Assembly: GCF_900142925.1 (NCBI RefSeq)
Contig: NZ_FRCN01000007.1
Span: 62,001 to 126,000, forward strand
DNA from: Chitinophaga sp. CF418
Lineage (GTDB): Bacteria; Bacteroidota; Bacteroidia; Chitinophagales; Chitinophagaceae
Length of the DNA: 64,000 nucleotides
Reading direction: 5' to 3'
Shown: positions 8,905 to 17,763 of the stretch, in pieces
Numbering within the stretch: position 1 is the first letter of the stretch
How the letters are laid out: each line of letters starts with the position of its first letter
The notes under the pieces: generated by a model
The model's database searches: none
What the model saw: only the letters and a program-made list of their open reading frames with translations
Told to the model about the DNA's origin: nothing
Program-made: the position numbers and the translations under genes

Positions 8905-9816
8905 ATGGATAATACGCTTCACACAAAACCTGTACAGGAAATCCCGGTTGTAAAACCAAGAAATCCCTGGATAGCGTTACTATTTTCTCTTTTTACACCA
9001 GGTGTAGGACAGCTTTATAACGGCCAATGGAAGAAGGGCCTACTGATCTTCCTGATAATACTAGCCTTCCCGGTGGTATTTGGCATTACGCGGTGGATCA
9101 CATTTTTTTCCGGGTTTATAATATGTGTACTGGGCCAACTCCTGATCTACCTGTACAATATAATCGATGCCGTTATAAGTGCAAGACGGCAGGCATTATA
9201 TTCACTTAAGCCGTACAATACCTGGTTTTTTTATGTCGGAGCTGTTGCGGTTGTAATAGCTGTACGTTCTATATTTGACCTACAGTCATTAGGCGTTATC
9301 AATTTCGTAGTACCTACGGCTTCCAGCGAACCTAATGTTAAAATCGGCGACAGATTAATAATCGACATGAGAGCATATAAAAGAGAACCTGCGAACTATG
9401 GAGATCTGGCTGTATTTAAGCGGCAAGGGATATACCGCATTTACCGGGTTGTAGGATTGCCAGGAGATCGATTGGAAATAACTGGAGGGAAAATTATTAT
9501 CAACGGCGTACCTGCAAAAACGAAGATGATCGCTGAGCGGATTATAGAAAATGGCAAGCAGGTGCAGGAATATGAGGAGGTATTGCCGGCGGGGCATAGA
9601 CATCATATTTATCTTACCCCTGCTATGCGCAATGTGGATAAGGATAATTTCAAAGTGACCGTTCCTGCGGATGCCTACTTCCTGGTAGGCGATAACCGCG
9701 ATCAAGCACTAGATTGCCGTTACGAAGATGCGGTTGCCAAAGATTCATTGGCAGGCAAAGTAGTGTTTTCTTACTGGGGTAATACGCAGGACAGGATAAA
9801 CGTAGACCTCAGGTAA
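8905..9816 (+). CDS. Signal peptidase I-like protein with N-terminal membrane domain and no catalytic Lys
   Basis: A 303-residue S26-family protein. The N-terminal third is a membrane module with PGVGQLYNGQWKKG (32-45) followed by hydrophobic segments near 46-95, and a further helix at about 107-122. The peptidase domain has the box B serine (S140 in ASSEPNVKIGD), box D as RVVGLPGD (181-188) and box E as GDNRD (262-266) with DCR following. In bacterial SPase I the general base is a Lys just before box D (YIKRVVGLPGD); here that position is Y180 (YRIYRVVGLPGD). The enzyme may be inactive, use another base, or have another role. It is flanked by unrelated genes. Length and domain order are otherwise sound. 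Confidence 0.85.
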   Translation: MDNTLHTKPVQEIPVVKPRNPWIALLFSLFTPGVGQLYNGQWKKGLLIFLIILAFPVVFGITRWITFFSGFIICVLGQLLIYLYNIIDAVISARRQALYSLKPYNTWFFYVGAVAVVIAVRSIFDLQSLGVINFVVPTASSEPNVKIGDRLIIDMRAYKREPANYGDLAVFKRQGIYRIYRVVGLPGDRLEITGGKIIINGVPAKTKMIAERIIENGKQVQEYEEVLPAGHRHHIYLTPAMRNVDKDNFKVTVPADAYFLVGDNRDQALDCRYEDAVAKDSLAGKVVFSYWGNTQDRINVDLR

Positions 9817-9998
9817 TTTCATGCTGAACATACTTAGCAGTTTCTTCTCCCGGCACAAGAATGTTGCCATTCCTGTAAACTATTGTGTATGGCTCTGTTG
9901 TGCACTTTTGAGCGGCAAGCATCTGTCCGGATTTGGACAATCTTTGTCGGGAAGCGAACAGTAAAGTACTGTTAATACCCACAATACAAGCATCGTCT
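9817..9998. other. Convergent intergenic gap, nothing recognised
   Basis: A gap of 182 bases between the stops of two facing genes. No terminator hairpin, repeat or small gene stood out. Confidence 0.4.
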
Positions 9999-12900
9999 TT
10001 ACTTCTTCCGGAACTGAAATGTTCCCCACAGATCGGGTGACAACATTGCTTCAGAAGGAACATCGGCAGTGATGCCGGTGGCTTTGTTGCTCCAATAAAG
10101 ACGGGAGGTAGTCTCGCCGTCATTACCCCGTAAAATGCCTATATCTCCTTTAATTTTAAGTCCGTCGGCAGGTTGGATGTCCAATGCCGACAAAGGTATG
10201 GAAAGCTCGTAATTGCCCTCAGAAGTGGCAAACTGGAGCTGGCTGGTGAGATTGTCGACCCTGTCGAAGGTGATGGTCCTGGACGGAGAAGAGAACGGCA
10301 CTTTATCTTCTGAGCGGGTACCCGGTACTACGGCGCGGTAGAGTAATGCCTGTGGTTTGCCGTTGATGACGCTGATCAGCAGGCGGCAGTCGCCAGCGAT
10401 GGGTGTACGCCGATTGGGATCGGCTTTGGTATTGGCACTGCCAATCATAATGTCAAGCGCTCCACCGGTTTTGAAAGGCGCCTGGGGCATTTCACCGGAG
10501 TTGTCTGCCAGGTGCGGATTGCCGGTACGGAAGGCCGCGTACAATCTTCCACCGGAAACGGCCAGTGCGCCGCTAACATCGTAAGGTTGCGCGCTGGAGT
10601 TGAAGTATCCTTTTACCCCTCTCTTGTCGATGTCTGCCCAGGAGGCGGATGACCAGTCATTTAGTTTACCGTCTATGGCAGGCTTTTGAGAGAGGATGTT
10701 GACCTGTAAGGTTTTGGGACCTGTTGCCAGTTGACGGGCGGCCTGTGTTGAGGCTATCGCGGCAAGACTTCTGTTGAGTGAGGACTGGTTTACGGTGATG
10801 GTCATGTCGGGCAGCCGGCTGATGTTGTCCATACCGTCCAGTCTTACGATGGCGCTGCGTGCGCCGTCCACCAGGTAAACCTTGCCATCGGGGGTAGCGG
10901 TGATGCTGGGCCAGAAATTCTCTTCACCCAGGGTGATACTGTCCAGCGGCATATTCCTTTGTGCAGAAGGCATACGCCAGATCCTGCCGCTTCTCATATT
11001 CTGGAAGAGGGATGCTACGAAGAGACCATCCGCAGTAAAAATATAGACATTCCCGTGATTGCCATTGATGGCCCATAGGGGGCCTACGTCTGTGCCTTTG
11101 ACATTGAAGAAACCTCCAAGCAGGCGGGTGGTGCCTGTGAGCTGTCCCGCCAGATCTGCAACAGGTGCATTGTGAGATGCATGCAGTCCGGGCCAGAGAT
11201 CGGGGTAACTCCATACAGGTGTTCCGTTCTTTGTACCGCTGACAGAGAGCGGGGAGAATGGTTGCATGCCTAAAGTGAGCACACTCCATCCATCGGGGCC
11301 TTCAAGTAACTGATCGCCACCTGAGGAAGCAGGGGATTGTACATCTTGTGCGAGTACTTTTCCTTTGGTAATGTCGTATAGTGGTACGCCGCGGCTGGTG
11401 GCGCCGGTAACGGCGAAACGGACGGCTTTATCGTTGATCCTGGCGATACAGAAGGACAGGTCGGGCATGATGGTGACACCGCCTGTTTTGCCCAGCTGGT
11501 ATTTTACTTCGCCGGGTTGTACGCGGCCGTCACCGTTCTGGTCCTGCCACATGAAGAATGCCTGGCTGGAGCCTCCTTTGGCATTGAGGTTAACGCCTTG
11601 GGGCCATGAGGACCTGAAAGCGTCTCCCTGCAGGAGGTCCCATTGTGAAGCTTGTCCCATGGCTGCAACAGGATATGCAATACCATCCCGCCTGATGAAG
11701 AGGACGGCGACAGGAGCGCCGCTGGTGGGATTGCTGTTGTAGCAGTTGGTGAAGTATTGTTGTCCGTTGTAATAGAGCGGTGTTTCCGGTGCTGCATTGC
11801 GATCTGGCAGTGGCAGGTCATTGGTCCCGGGGCGGTAGTAAACCTGTTTTAAGGTGGAGGTACCCGTCTGCCAGTTCAGGGAGAACTCCATCGCGCCATG
11901 GGCATCGTCAGCGTAATAGAAGCGGGACTTGTCCTGCGGATCGAGGGTGCCGCCGCCTCCGTATTTCGGAGGACCGTAATAAGCGTGCAGCAGTTTGCCA
12001 TCCAGCGACCATACGCTGACCCTTTTGGGCAGGTAGTCGGCTTCTGTTACCCATAGTTGTTGTTGGGCGTCGATGGTGATACCGGCAGGATTGTTCATGT
12101 GCTGCGGATTATATGGGCCGGCAGCAGGAGTACCGGGAGTACCGATCTGCCGGAGGTATTTACCTGCTGGAGAGAATATTTTGACAGTGTGGCTTTTGCC
12201 ACGATCGCTGATATAGATGTTGCCTGTTTTATCAAGCGTAAGCGCATAGGGCGCTTCCAGGCCATTGTCAATTAGTTTTTCCGGTTTGTTACTGCGGAGG
12301 GAGCCGGTAAAACGCAATAAATCATTTCCCGAAAGCAATAACAAACGTCCTGTTGCGTCATAGCACATACCTGCAGGCGCAGTGATCTGTATGCTGTCTG
12401 TTACTTTGGCCTGGTTTACATCGATGATCAGTATGCGGTTCCTGTCACGAAGGCTGATGAGCAGGATGCCATTGCTTACTGCCATGCCGGAGATGGCTTC
12501 CTGTACGTCATCCAAAGGGATGGCGCCCAGGGAATATTTGAGGATCTGTTTGACGTCGTAGTCGTTCTTTTTGTTGGCGCTTAGGGCATTGAGGCGGAGT
12601 TCTGCAATGCCGGACTGTTTGTTGGTTTCCCATGCGGAAGCCACATACAGATCGGTGCCGGGAATGGCTTTAGGGCCATTGTCTATTGCCATGAAGGGAG
12701 CGGCAGTCCAGACGCCGCCTACCCAGGTACGGCCTCCCCGTTTGCGGCCATTCATGTCTACCCAGGCCATGCCATCGGGGCCTTCGGTGATGTAACAACC
12801 TAAGAGCACTGCGGATTGTCCGGTAGGGGAAGCGCCTGCAGGGACAAATAAAGCCGCCTGCGGAGGTGTATGATTGGCCAGCCAGGCGCCGGTGTGATCT

Positions 12901-13289
12901 TCTGTTCTCCAGGGGGGAGTGCCCGTTGAATAAGTTGCCAGCTCATAGTGAGCGTTGATAGCACCTCTTACCAGTCCGCGGACCTTGTATTGTCCTGGCG
13001 TAACCATCTTGCCGGGAACGTTATAAACGCCATGTCTTGCAGCGTCAGCATCTCTTCCTAGATCATCGAGGCCATCCCATTGTACTGTGTTTTTACCGGC
13101 GGAAAACCATGTTTCAGCAACCAGATTGCGTACGCGTATTCCTGCACTGTTCTCAACAACCAGGGTAACGTAACCGGCTTGTTTTAAAGTGAATTGAATG
13201 GGTATGGCGGTGGGTGATTGTTGAGCGAAGATGTTGTACGTTACTGATAAAAGTAGTAGTGCAATAAACAGCAGGTGTTTCTTTGACAT
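9999..13289 (-). CDS. Large secreted NHL-propeller protein with FlgD-like and CBM9-like domains
   Basis: About 1096 residues. I place the start at MSKKHLLF (13289), three codons inside the longest frame, because a classic signal peptide ending IFAQ begins there. Next is a FlgD-type Ig fold (about 30-75, VVENSAGIRVRNLV then WDGLDDLGR). A long central region includes NHL/SMP-30-like repeats (for example DKTGNIYISDRG and ITIDAQQQLWVTEADYLP). The C-terminal domain (about 865 to the end) starts PAIDGKLNDWSSASW, as in CBM9-like or DOMON-type carbohydrate-binding folds. Related proteins are found with polysaccharide degradation genes. No T9SS tail was seen, so it is probably periplasmic or exported by another path. 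Catalytic activity cannot be inferred. Confidence 0.8.
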   Translation of the reverse strand: MSKKHLLFIALLLLSVTYNIFAQQSPTAIPIQFTLKQAGYVTLVVENSAGIRVRNLVAETWFSAGKNTVQWDGLDDLGRDADAARHGVYNVPGKMVTPGQYKVRGLVRGAINAHYELATYSTGTPPWRTEDHTGAWLANHTPPQAALFVPAGASPTGQSAVLLGCYITEGPDGMAWVDMNGRKRGGRTWVGGVWTAAPFMAIDNGPKAIPGTDLYVASAWETNKQSGIAELRLNALSANKKNDYDVKQILKYSLGAIPLDDVQEAISGMAVSNGILLISLRDRNRILIIDVNQAKVTDSIQITAPAGMCYDATGRLLLLSGNDLLRFTGSLRSNKPEKLIDNGLEAPYALTLDKTGNIYISDRGKSHTVKIFSPAGKYLRQIGTPGTPAAGPYNPQHMNNPAGITIDAQQQLWVTEADYLPKRVSVWSLDGKLLHAYYGPPKYGGGGTLDPQDKSRFYYADDAHGAMEFSLNWQTGTSTLKQVYYRPGTNDLPLPDRNAAPETPLYYNGQQYFTNCYNSNPTSGAPVAVLFIRRDGIAYPVAAMGQASQWDLLQGDAFRSSWPQGVNLNAKGGSSQAFFMWQDQNGDGRVQPGEVKYQLGKTGGVTIMPDLSFCIARINDKAVRFAVTGATSRGVPLYDITKGKVLAQDVQSPASSGGDQLLEGPDGWSVLTLGMQPFSPLSVSGTKNGTPVWSYPDLWPGLHASHNAPVADLAGQLTGTTRLLGGFFNVKGTDVGPLWAINGNHGNVYIFTADGLFVASLFQNMRSGRIWRMPSAQRNMPLDSITLGEENFWPSITATPDGKVYLVDGARSAIVRLDGMDNISRLPDMTITVNQSSLNRSLAAIASTQAARQLATGPKTLQVNILSQKPAIDGKLNDWSSASWADIDKRGVKGYFNSSAQPYDVSGALAVSGGRLYAAFRTGNPHLADNSGEMPQAPFKTGGALDIMIGSANTKADPNRRTPIAGDCRLLISVINGKPQALLYRAVVPGTRSEDKVPFSSPSRTITFDRVDNLTSQLQFATSEGNYELSIPLSALDIQPADGLKIKGDIGILRGNDGETTSRLYWSNKATGITADVPSEAMLSPDLWGTFQFRKK

Positions 13290-13439
13290 GGCTGGCATGG
13301 ATTAGCATTATGGGTGTGTAGGGCAAAGATAATGCCGGGGAGTTGCAGATGCAATCCTTTTACTACAATCCTTTAGTGTAGCCGCCTGGCCGGTAGCCGG
13401 CTTATTTGCTGGCATAATATTTAGACTATACTAAGTATC

Positions 13440-14675
13440 ATGTTAGAAAGATTATTGACGCTGATGAATAAAGTTACCCTGATAATAGTACTGTTTTTAG
13501 CCCTTCCCGGCTGCCTGATTGCTCAGCGCAGGGATGATGACCAGGATGAGGATACTGTACCCCGTAAGGACATAATAGACCTGTTTAAGGGAGCCATCCA
13601 CTACAAACCGAAGCCGCCTCAAAAAGTGAGCAAGCGTAGCATATATTATTCATTGTTGCCGGTGCCATCCTCAGTGCCGGGAGGTGGTGTAATGCTGATC
13701 ACCTCTACGAATGCGGCCTTTTACATGGGGCCGCGAAAGACAACCTACCTGTCAAACGTATCATTTACCCCGTCTTTTTCCTTCAAAGGACGCTTTTCCT
13801 TTGCCCTGCGGTCTAATATATGGCTGGAGGGCAATATGTACAATATGGCGGGGGATATGCGCTTTATTATCAATCCGCAGTACACCTGGGGGATGGGGAA
13901 TGGCGTAACTGATGAGCAGAAGCAGTTACTGGGGAATAATTATTTCCGGTTTTATGAGACCTTTTACCGTAAGGTCATGCCTAAATGGCTGGCGGGACTG
14001 GGGTATCATATGGACTGGCATTCCAATATTGGCATCCGCGATAATGACAGCCTGCCACTGTCGAAGTTCGTGAGCTACAGGTATGGAACGGATGTGAACC
14101 AGACGGTGTCTTCAGGGATCTCTGTCAACCTGCTGAAGGATTCCAGGAAGAACTCCATTAACCCGCGGCCTGGGTATTATTTTAATGCGGTTTTCAGGAT
14201 CAATCCCAAGTTCCTGGGTAGCAATGACAACTGGGAATCCCTGTACCTGGATTACAGGAGGTACATTCATTTCGGTGATGAAAGGGAGCAGAATGTACTG
14301 GCTTTATGGGGATTTTATTGGACAACGCTTAGTAATAAGACGCCTTACCTGGACCTGCCAAGTATTGGATGGGACCCGAATAACCGGAGCGGCAGGGGTA
14401 TAGATCAGAACCGGTTCAGGGGAAAAGGACTGATAGACCTGGAGGTAGAGTACAGGAAGGACATTACCAAAAACGGGTTGCTGGGTTTTGTCGTATTTGC
14501 GAACGCGAATACTGTGACAAAGCCGGATAGCTACCGGTTTACAGGATTGCATCCTGCTACAGGGGCTGGTTTACGTATCAAGTTCAATAAAAAGTCAGGT
14601 ACTAATATTGCGTTTGATTATGGCATTAGTAAGTATGGCAGCACGTTTAATATAAACCTGGGAGAAGCGTTCTAA
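13440..14675 (+). CDS. Omp85/BamA-TamA type outer membrane protein
   Basis: 411 residues with a signal peptide (FLALPGCLIAQ, cut near 29) and a C-terminal beta-barrel rich in alternating aromatic strands, such as FSFKGRFSFALRSNIWLEG and KSGTNIAFDYGISKYGSTF. The segment LLKDSRKNSINPRPGYYF is the surface-antigen type strand-loop typical of the Omp85 superfamily. The protein lacks POTRA domains and is half the length of BamA, so it belongs to the short, POTRA-less class known in Bacteroidota whose substrate is unknown. A second possible start lies eight codons in (13464). It is divergent from the propeller protein across about 140 bases. Confidence 0.8.
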   Translation: MLERLLTLMNKVTLIIVLFLALPGCLIAQRRDDDQDEDTVPRKDIIDLFKGAIHYKPKPPQKVSKRSIYYSLLPVPSSVPGGGVMLITSTNAAFYMGPRKTTYLSNVSFTPSFSFKGRFSFALRSNIWLEGNMYNMAGDMRFIINPQYTWGMGNGVTDEQKQLLGNNYFRFYETFYRKVMPKWLAGLGYHMDWHSNIGIRDNDSLPLSKFVSYRYGTDVNQTVSSGISVNLLKDSRKNSINPRPGYYFNAVFRINPKFLGSNDNWESLYLDYRRYIHFGDEREQNVLALWGFYWTTLSNKTPYLDLPSIGWDPNNRSGRGIDQNRFRGKGLIDLEVEYRKDITKNGLLGFVVFANANTVTKPDSYRFTGLHPATGAGLRIKFNKKSGTNIAFDYGISKYGSTFNINLGEAF

Positions 14676-14739
14676 ACAGGGCTTTCGCTAATTTATAACT
14701 ATGCAGTAAATTTAGGCCGTAATACTTAAGCAATACCGC

Positions 14740-15318
14740 ATGTTTGATGTTTTTCAGCAATACCTCCAGTCGAAAGGTAGCTTCACACAAGAAGACCTGG
14801 CGTTGATCCAATCCCGCAGTTTTATTAAGAAACTACGCAGGAAACAATACCTGTTACAGGAGGGCGATGTGTGGAAATATTATGCATTTGTGGCTAAAGG
14901 ATGCCTGCGGAGCTATTACCTGGATGAAAAGGGCATAGAGCGAATTATGAAGTTCTCGGTGGAGAACTGGTGGGCGGGCGACAGGGAGAGCCTCGTGAAT
15001 GGAACACCGTCTACCACCAACATTGATGTGCTGGAAGATGCGGTAGTGGTCATGTTCAAAAAAGAGGATTTTGAAGCATTATGTCAGCAGATACCGGAAT
15101 TGAATAAGGTGGTCAATACACTGGTGCACAGGAGTTATATAGCCGCCAATCACCGAATTCATGCAGCTATCAGTTATACGACTGAGGAGAAATACAGGGA
15201 TTTCATCGAAAAGTACCCGGATCTGATGAACAGGGTACCATTGCATATGATCGCATCTTACCTGGGAGTGACACCGGAGACGCTCAGCAGGGTACGATCG
15301 CAACCCGCAAAGAAGTGA
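14740..15318 (+). CDS. Crp/Fnr-family transcription regulator
   Basis: 192 residues. A cyclic-nucleotide-binding-type beta-roll (about 25-125, with KQYLLQEGDVWKYYAFVAKG) is followed by a linking helix and a C-terminal winged helix (about 145-188) whose recognition part reads IASYLGVTPETLSRVRS. The roll lacks the usual cAMP-binding RE..R..T cluster, as in the large Bacteroidota group that senses unknown signals. Next to it is a two-gene set of an F420-type oxidoreductase and an SDR, a frequent target class for such regulators, but no binding site could be tied to it. A terminator follows. Confidence 0.88.
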   Translation: MFDVFQQYLQSKGSFTQEDLALIQSRSFIKKLRRKQYLLQEGDVWKYYAFVAKGCLRSYYLDEKGIERIMKFSVENWWAGDRESLVNGTPSTTNIDVLEDAVVVMFKKEDFEALCQQIPELNKVVNTLVHRSYIAANHRIHAAISYTTEEKYRDFIEKYPDLMNRVPLHMIASYLGVTPETLSRVRSQPAKK

Positions 15319-15340
15319 TTATCAAAGTTAGTATGTATGA

Positions 15341-15367
15341 GCCTTGACATTTGTCAAGGCTTTTTCT
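15341..15367 (+). terminator. Terminator of the Crp/Fnr regulator gene
   Basis: Stem GCCTTGAC (15341-15348) and GTCAAGGC (15353-15360), four-base loop, then TTTTTCTTT; 22 bases past the stop. Confidence 0.85.
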
Positions 15368-15435
15368 TTAAAGTTTTAAAGGCTTTTCCGTATCAGTTGT
15401 CATTGGAACGGGGCTCCATTTTGATGCAATTTTAC

Positions 15436-15464
15436 ATCGTTGATCATCAAATAAAATCAACGAT
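15436..15464. promoter_or_regulatory. Inverted-repeat operator before the F420-type oxidoreductase
   Basis: A perfect 9-base inverted repeat, ATCGTTGAT (15436-15444) and ATCAACGAT (15456-15464), spacer 11 bases, ends five bases before the ATG at 15470. Position and symmetry suggest a repressor site. The cognate protein is not known; the adjacent Crp/Fnr-type regulator and nearby regulators are candidates. Confidence 0.6.
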
Positions 15465-15469
15465 AAGCC

Positions 15470-16066
15470 ATGAAAACAAAAATAGGAATAATAGGAGCAG
15501 GTGCAATAGGGCTGGCCTTTGCAAAGCAGGCAGCAGCGGCAGGACATGAAGTAATTATCAGCAATAGCAGGGGACCTGCGTCACTCGATGCAGTTATAAA
15601 GGACCTGAAAGGTATACAGGCGGGTACTAAAGAAGCTGCTGCACAGGCAGACGTGATAATGATAGCTGTACCCTGGCAGCATCTGGATGCGGCAGTAGCA
15701 GGACTTGACCTTTCCGGAAAGATTGTGTTTGACCCAGTGAACCCCATTATCACTCCCGGTTTCATTTTACCCGATCTCGGAGGAAAGACCTCCAGTGAAG
15801 TAGTTGCTGCTAAAGTGCCTGGTGCGGCGCTGGTGAAAGTGTTCAATACTTTACCGCCGGCGTTGATCACCGCTAATCCTGCACAGAACGGAGGCAATAG
15901 GGTAGTGTTTTATTCAGGAGATGACAAGGCCGCAAAAGAGGTTACGGGCAGATTGTTAAGCAGTATGGGATTCGCAGGAATAGACCTGGGAGGCCTTGTA
16001 CAGGGTGGCAGGATGCAGCAATTCCCCGGAGGACCGCTTGCCGCTATTCATCTGGCGAAATATTGA
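15470..16066 (+). CDS. F420-dependent-type NADP oxidoreductase family protein
   Basis: 198 residues forming one Rossmann domain of the NADP_F420_redox (F420_oxidored) family. GIIGAGAIGLAFAKQ at residues 6-20 is the dinucleotide-binding GxGxxG loop. ISNSRGP (about 30-36) has Ser-Arg as expected for NADP(H) preference. FDPVNPI and KVFNTLPP are family signatures. Members with this short form reduce or oxidise a small unknown substrate with NADPH; F420 use is not expected in Bacteroidota. It is read with the SDR at 16249, across 180 bases that contain a 41-43-base direct repeat. Confidence 0.85.
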   Translation: MKTKIGIIGAGAIGLAFAKQAAAAGHEVIISNSRGPASLDAVIKDLKGIQAGTKEAAAQADVIMIAVPWQHLDAAVAGLDLSGKIVFDPVNPIITPGFILPDLGGKTSSEVVAAKVPGAALVKVFNTLPPALITANPAQNGGNRVVFYSGDDKAAKEVTGRLLSSMGFAGIDLGGLVQGGRMQQFPGGPLAAIHLAKY

Positions 16067-16080
16067 GGATGATACGGCGC

Positions 16081-16197
16081 GTGTTGGGAGTGTAAAGTAT
16101 CCCCATAACATCTTCCGGAAGAAAAACTGAGAAAGTGAGAAAGAGATCGCGGAATGGTGTTGAGAGTGTAAAGTATACCCATAACATCCCGGAAGAA
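16081..16197. repeat. Pair of about 42-base direct repeats between two oxidoreductase genes
   Basis: Copies at 16081-16123 and 16157-16197 (period 76) share GTGTTG-GAGTGTAAAGTAT and CCCATAACATC-CCGGAAGAA, with two substitutions and a two-base gap. Each lies in the leader of the SDR gene. They could be tandem regulatory sites or a local duplication. Confidence 0.75.
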
Positions 16198-16248
16198 ATA
16201 AAATAACAAATAGTAAAACAGATCAATAACAAGTAAATATTAAATATC

Positions 16249-16995
16249 ATGTCAAACTTAGCAAATAAAATAGCCCTGGTAACAGGAGGCAGCCGTGGGA
16301 TCGGCGCTGCAATCGTTAAACGTCTGGCTGCTGATGGCGCACGTGTTGCATTCACTTATGTGAGTGCTGAAGACAAGGCGAATGCACTGGTAAGTGAAAT
16401 AAACAGGGCTGGTGGTAAGGCTATTGCGATCAGGGCTAACAGTGGTAAAGTAAAAGAGGTTGAACATGCTGTGGAAGAAACAGTGAAACAACTTGGAAGT
16501 CTGGATATACTGGTGAACAGCGCTGGCGTAACTGTATACAGCCCTGTAGATAATGCTGAAGATACGTTGCCGGCACTTGAACAACTGCATGCTGTAAACG
16601 TTACAGGTGTTGCAGCTGCGGTACGCAAGGCTAGCAAATACCTGGGGGAGGGAGGACGTGTGATTAACATAGGCTCTTCTACTGCCGACAGGATGAGTTT
16701 CGCGGGTTTTGCAGACTACGCTGCTTCCAAAGCTGCTGTGGCAGCCTATAGCAGGGGATGGGCACGCGACCTTGGCAAAAAAGGAATCACCGTTAACACT
16801 GTACAACCTGGTCCGACCGCTACTGACATGAATCCTGATAACACTGAATTCGCAAGTGTTGTAAAGGCGGAAACAGCATTAGGCCGTTATGCGGCTCCGG
16901 AAGAAATAGCTGCGGTGGTCGCGTTTTTAGCAGGTCCTGATGCCTCGTATATCACCGGATCTACGATCAGGGTGGACGGAGGTCAGAACTCATAA
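16249..16995 (+). CDS. SDR-family oxidoreductase (3-oxoacyl-ACP reductase-like)
   Basis: 248 residues, a classical short-chain dehydrogenase. TGGSRGIG (13-20) binds the cofactor, NSAG (near 88) is the family NNAG variant, a catalytic Ser lies in NIGSSTADR, and YAASK holds the catalytic Tyr and Lys. The C-terminus VRVDGG form (TIRVDGGQNS) is typical of FabG-like enzymes. The substrate is unknown. It is probably part of a small redox stress or aldehyde-handling unit with the upstream F420-type reductase. It ends with a strong terminator at 17015. Confidence 0.9.
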   Translation: MSNLANKIALVTGGSRGIGAAIVKRLAADGARVAFTYVSAEDKANALVSEINRAGGKAIAIRANSGKVKEVEHAVEETVKQLGSLDILVNSAGVTVYSPVDNAEDTLPALEQLHAVNVTGVAAAVRKASKYLGEGGRVINIGSSTADRMSFAGFADYAASKAAVAAYSRGWARDLGKKGITVNTVQPGPTATDMNPDNTEFASVVKAETALGRYAAPEEIAAVVAFLAGPDASYITGSTIRVDGGQNS

Positions 16996-17014
16996 GTTGG
17001 TGTAAAGAAAAAGT

Positions 17015-17049
17015 ATAACCGGTAGCCGATGGTTACCGGTTATCTTTTT
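17015..17049 (+). terminator. Terminator of the SDR gene
   Basis: Stem ATAACCGGTA (17015-17024) and TACCGGTTAT (17034-17043) followed by CTTTTT. It overlaps the longest-frame start of the next gene, which argues for the later ATG at 17062. Confidence 0.88.
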
Positions 17050-17061
17050 ATATTGCAGGTT

Positions 17062-17763
17062 ATGAAAAATGTTGTTTTAGCCAGTACATCCACACTACAT
17101 GGGGAAACTTACCTGTCCTACCTGCTGCCGTTGATCAGAGAGCTTTTTGCCGGTGTTCCTGAAGTGATCTTTGTTCCTTATGCCCGTCCGGGAGGCATCT
17201 CGCACGATGAGTATACAGAAAAGGTGACTACCGTATTTGCGACGGCAGGACTGAAGGTGCGGGGATTGCATACGTTTGATGATCCGGCGGAGGCTATCAG
17301 GAATGGGGCTGGATTTTTTACAGGAGGTGGGAATACCTTCCTGCTGGTGAAACAACTGCATGAACTGGAATTAATGGACGTGCTGCGCTGGGAAGTGGAA
17401 AAAGGAAAACCTTACCTGGGTACAAGCGCGGGAAGTAATATCGGTGGTGTGAATATGCAGACAACGAATGATATGCCGATCGTCTATCCGCCCAGTTTCC
17501 AGACAATGGGGCTGGTACCTTTTAACCTCAATCCGCATTATCTCGATCCTATTCCGGATCTGCCGCATATGGGAGAGACCAGGGAAACGAGGATACGGGA
17601 ATTTCAAGAGCAGCAGGACCTGACCGTGGTTGGATTACGTGAAGGCAGCTGGATCAGGGTGAGGGAAAAGAAGATCACGCTGGAAGGAAGTATGCCGGCC
17701 AGGATATTTCAGAGAGGGAAGGAAGCGTATGAGCTGGAGATCGGGGAGGAGATTATTTTTTGA
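17062..17763 (+). CDS. pepE: Dipeptidase E (peptidase E, family S51)
   Basis: 233 residues from the ATG at 17062. An upstream in-frame ATG (17029) lies in the preceding terminator and was rejected. The S51 triad is complete: the nucleophile S122 in GTSAGSN, D137 in TTNDMPI, and H159 in NPHYLDP, with the same spacing (15 and 22) as known for Salmonella PepE. The oxyanion-side GGGNTF segment is present. The family hydrolyses Asp-X dipeptides in the cytoplasm. The gene is separated from its neighbours by a terminator upstream and faces the remnant and AraC gene downstream. Confidence 0.92.
   Translation: MKNVVLASTSTLHGETYLSYLLPLIRELFAGVPEVIFVPYARPGGISHDEYTEKVTTVFATAGLKVRGLHTFDDPAEAIRNGAGFFTGGGNTFLLVKQLHELELMDVLRWEVEKGKPYLGTSAGSNIGGVNMQTTNDMPIVYPPSFQTMGLVPFNLNPHYLDPIPDLPHMGETRETRIREFQEQQDLTVVGLREGSWIRVREKKITLEGSMPARIFQRGKEAYELEIGEEIIF

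Noticed and set aside
9809..10123. A 104-codon minus-strand ORF covering the gap after the signal peptidase homologue
   Set aside because: It overlaps the end of the propeller protein gene on the same strand in another frame and shows no coding character.
15457..15897. A 146-codon minus-strand ORF over the F420-type reductase gene
   Set aside because: Shadow frame rich in Ala/Ser. The plus-strand protein has an intact Rossmann fold.
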